Part shown: piece after piece, positions 4,809 through 6,786 of the stretch
How positions within the stretch are numbered: position 1 is the stretch's first letter
How the letters are laid out: each line of letters opens with the position of its first letter
NCBI GenBank assembly: GCA_900758315.1
Contig: CAAERF010000320.1
Coordinates: 1-6,786, forward strand
Length of the DNA stretch: 6,786 nucleotides
Source: an uncultured Oscillospiraceae bacterium
Lineage (GTDB): Bacteria; Bacillota; Clostridia; Oscillospirales; Oscillospiraceae
Direction: 5' to 3'
Notes under the pieces: model-generated
Database searches by the model: none
Seen by the model: the letters and a program-made list of their open reading frames with translations, nothing else
Told to the model about the DNA's origin: nothing
Translations under genes and position numbers: made by a program

Positions 4809-6746
4809 TTAAGAAAGGATCGAGTCCTTATCTGTTGTGATGATGCCATTCGGAGCCTCTGCGGTTGGAACGGCTGCGGTCTGCTTGGTGTTGGTAGATG
4901 TGCTGGCCGCTTTCGGCTTTTTCTTCACTGGCTTTTTAGGCGCGGGGGCCTGCGGCTTTGGCTGTGCCGCAGAGGGTTTCGGTTGCTCCTGTTCCAGCCT
5001 GCGCCATTCGGGGATATGGGCGGATGCCTTGCAGGAACGGAGCTTGGATGCCTCCGGATGTTTGGAATAGTCCATTTTGTCTACCTTGAGAACTTTTTGC
5101 CCCCGGATGATGACCAGTGCCTGCTTGATAGGCAGCCGCAGAACTTCGTCCGGGGTGAGGACAGGACGCTTGCCGACACCAGAGGTTTCCCGGTATTCCG
5201 GCGTGTAGTTGGAGATACGCCAGGTACCCAGCTGCTTGGATTTGCTGGATACCGACACAGAAGCCAGTCCCGTGCGGGAAGAAATAAACTCCGCCGTCAA
5301 TTCATCTGTGCAGCCCAGGAACAACTGCGCGTCGCAGTTGCCCAGAATTTCCTGCCAGAGATTGAGAGGATACCGATTCTGCAAGCCCGCCAAGTTCTGA
5401 AACACACAGCTCATAGAGATATTTCTTGAACGAATGACGCTTAACCGGCGGGAGAGGTCCGGAATGGTGCCACAGGCTGTTAATTCTTCACCCAGGACAT
5501 GCACCGGTACCGGCAGTTTGCCTCCTTCGCAGTTCTTGTCTGCATACCGCACCAGCTTGATGAAGCAGAAGGACAGGAACAGGCTTGCCAGAAAGTCAAA
5601 GGTGCTGTCCTGGTCGCTGGTAACAAGGAAGTAGGCGCACCGCTCCTGGCCGGGCAGCTCCAAGTCAATTTCATCCCGGGTGGTGATCTTCTTAATCAGC
5701 TCCGACTGGAACACCTGCAGACGGGAGCCGAGGCCGATGATGACGCCGCTGCGGACTGTATCGCTGGCCTGCTTATACAAGCTGTATGGCGCTTTGGCCG
5801 GATGGGTGGGCGGCAAGTTCTCAAACAGGCTGTCCAAATCGGACTCGCCGCTTAAAGTCAGCAGCCGGTACACCTCTCCGATATTGCGGTTTTGCTCTGC
5901 ATAACTCTGGTCCACATAGAGGACGAGGGCTTTCAGCAAGTTCATCTCGCAGGAATCCCAGAAATGGTCGCCCTTGCCGTTGTTGATGGTGTTCTTAATG
6001 ATGACATCTACAAAAAGCTGCGCCATCAGTTCCTGCCCCTCCACTTCGGAAAGGCAGTTCCAACTGTCCGAGTTTTCCGGATTGACCAAATTGAACACCT
6101 TGACACAGTACCCCTGATCCCGCAGATACTCGCTGGATTTTTCGTAGAGCTCACTTTTCGGATCTGAAATAATCAGGGATTCTCCGCGGACCGCCGCCTG
6201 AAGGATACGATTCATGCAAAAGGACCGGGTTTTCATGCTGCCGCTGGAGCCATACACAGCCAGATTGCCGTTGATATGGGGATTTTCGGGAATACAGACA
6301 GCCTTGTTGTCCAGCATTCCCAGTACAACGCCTTTATGCTTGCGCAGGTCAGGCACCAGATCCAACACACCGGCCATCTCCTTGCGGCTCATCCAGCCGG
6401 AAGTACCGTAGGTGCCCTTGGACGAGTAAATGAAATTCCGGTCAGTATCATATTCGCCGGTATCGCTGTAGCCCATGCGCATGACCATGAGCAGCAAAAT
6501 TGCCAACAGGCCGATGCAGATCAGGACACCGTACACTCCATAGGGCGGATGAAACACGGAGGCCAGACAGGTAAAAAAATCAGGCGATGCCATCGCCGGA
6601 GAAGTTCCGTCTCCGGGGATGCCGCCGCCCTGTTTCCACGCCGCGTAATTGCCAAACAGCTGTGCCAGGAAACCGCCTGCGTATAGAATCGCAAATACGG
6701 CGGCCGGCGCTGCTGCCAGGCCTATGATCAGTTTCTTTTTGTTTAT
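4809..6746 (-). CDS. VirD4/TraG-type conjugative coupling ATPase
   Basis: Type IV coupling protein of a conjugative element: a membrane-anchored hexameric ATPase that links the relaxase-DNA complex to the mating channel and powers DNA export. From the ATA at 6746 it is 645 residues; from the first ATG (6593) it is 594. The longer form has two N-terminal membrane helices (about 6-30 and 71-89), as VirD4 proteins normally do, while the shorter loses the first. The Walker A region is GSSGSMKT (about 166-173). A Walker B-like stretch VHVLGEEL (about 415-422) is followed by TACGTIPDLSRRLSVIRSR, matching the TraG/VirD4 pattern in which DE, an IPD and an RSR occur in that order. A Lys/Pro/Ala-rich tail (from about 585) looks disordered. 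The protein resembles the clostridial VirD4-like branch (CD1115 type). The S1 gene follows after 24 nt. The family call is firm; the start is inferred. Confidence 0.93.
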   Translation of the reverse strand: MNKKKLIIGLAAAPAAVFAILYAGGFLAQLFGNYAAWKQGGGIPGDGTSPAMASPDFFTCLASVFHPPYGVYGVLICIGLLAILLLMVMRMGYSDTGEYDTDRNFIYSSKGTYGTSGWMSRKEMAGVLDLVPDLRKHKGVVLGMLDNKAVCIPENPHINGNLAVYGSSGSMKTRSFCMNRILQAAVRGESLIISDPKSELYEKSSEYLRDQGYCVKVFNLVNPENSDSWNCLSEVEGQELMAQLFVDVIIKNTINNGKGDHFWDSCEMNLLKALVLYVDQSYAEQNRNIGEVYRLLTLSGESDLDSLFENLPPTHPAKAPYSLYKQASDTVRSGVIIGLGSRLQVFQSELIKKITTRDEIDLELPGQERCAYFLVTSDQDSTFDFLASLFLSFCFIKLVRYADKNCEGGKLPVPVHVLGEELTACGTIPDLSRRLSVIRSRNISMSCVFQNLAGLQNRYPLNLWQEILGNCDAQLFLGCTDELTAEFISSRTGLASVSVSSKSKQLGTWRISNYTPEYRETSGVGKRPVLTPDEVLRLPIKQALVIIRGQKVLKVDKMDYSKHPEASKLRSCKASAHIPEWRRLEQEQPKPSAAQPKPQAPAPKKPVKKKPKAASTSTNTKQTAAVPTAEAPNGIITTDKDSILS

Positions 6747-6786
6747 GGGAACAACCTCCCCTCGAATTTTGTAAAGTCAATGGTAG
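6743..6786 (-). CDS. 3' end of an upstream gene (partial, unidentified)
   Basis: Only the last 14 complete codons, including the stop, are in the window. They read TIDFTKFEGRLFP followed by TAA at 6745-6743. This frame is preferred because its stop overlaps the apparent start of the coupling-protein gene (sequence ATAA), the usual tight coupling between neighbouring transfer genes. The ribosome site of the next gene (6760-6755) lies inside these codons. One alternative frame closes earlier at TGA (6779-6777). The other stays open to 6580 but runs deep into the coupling-protein membrane segment and is Arg-rich. Too little is visible to assign a function; in related elements the gene before the coupling protein is often a relaxosome accessory protein, but nothing here shows that. 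Confidence 0.4.
   Translation of the reverse strand, partial: TIDFTKFEGRLFP
6755..6760 (-). promoter_or_regulatory. Ribosome binding site deciding an ATA start
   Basis: GGGAGG on the minus strand lies 8 nt before the ATA codon at 6746-6744. Spacing and strength match the site of the next gene (AGGAGG, also 8 nt before ATG), so it marks 6746 as the start of the coupling-protein gene. The first in-frame ATG at 6593 has no Shine-Dalgarno-like sequence before it. Confidence 0.6.

Noticed and set aside
4287..5429. Long plus-strand ORF of 380 codons opposite the coupling protein and S1 genes
   Set aside because: It crosses the gap between two well-supported minus-strand genes and is extremely Arg/Gly/Leu-rich with no domain. 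The frame is open because the opposite strand encodes GC-rich low-complexity sequence.
6580..6786. Alternative minus-strand frame open from the window edge to 6580, as the end of the upstream gene
   Set aside because: It would overlap about 165 bp of the coupling-protein gene, is Arg-rich and hydrophilic opposite a clear membrane helix in the other frame, and lacks the tight stop/start overlap seen at 6745-6743.

Overview
The window reads as part of an integrative conjugative element (or conjugative plasmid) of a gut-type Firmicute, most likely a Clostridia member of the Oscillospiraceae/Lachnospiraceae kind. This rests on gene content: a VirD4/TraG-type coupling ATPase followed by an S1-domain protein, then DUF4320-like pseudopilins and a small membrane protein with a long acidic, Pro-rich tail. 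Purine-rich AGGAGG-type ribosome sites and moderately high GC in the transfer genes fit the same picture. No taxonomic marker gene is present, so this is inference. Every gene I accept lies on the minus strand, so the window is best read from right to left.

Right block (6786 to about 3127), transfer genes. The last codons of an unidentified upstream gene overlap the apparent start of the coupling protein, which seems to begin at a non-canonical ATA codon behind a good ribosome site. It would feed relaxase-bound DNA into the mating channel. Twenty-four bases later comes a 531-residue protein with a 250-residue acidic disordered N-terminus and about three S1/OB-like segments. This transcription unit ends at a clear intrinsic terminator immediately after the S1 gene.

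Middle block (about 3067 to 1591), cargo. A lower-GC gene for an RloA/AbiLi-like (COG1106) SMC-type ATPase has its own near-consensus promoter. Its stop codon is coupled to a 20-codon ORF with a strong ribosome site. That ORF and a following open fragment may be the remains of a partner gene. ATPases of this family are usually discussed as parts of phage-defence modules.

Left block (1590 to 1), pilus-like genes. A regulatory region of about 110 bp contains three copies of GGCACA-N3-TTG directly upstream of a sigma-A-like promoter. A perfect 10-bp hairpin with a T-tract follows, overlapped by a 14-codon leader ORF that stops 2 nt before the first structural gene. Then come two TadE/Flp-like pseudopilins sharing an NERGE segment before their membrane helix (the first looks like DUF4320), and the N-terminal part of a membrane-anchored acidic protein that leaves the window.

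The most unusual points are the ATA start of the coupling protein, the triple-repeat/hairpin/leader architecture ahead of the pseudopilins, and the apparently orphaned ATPase with small remnant ORFs inserted between two conjugation modules.
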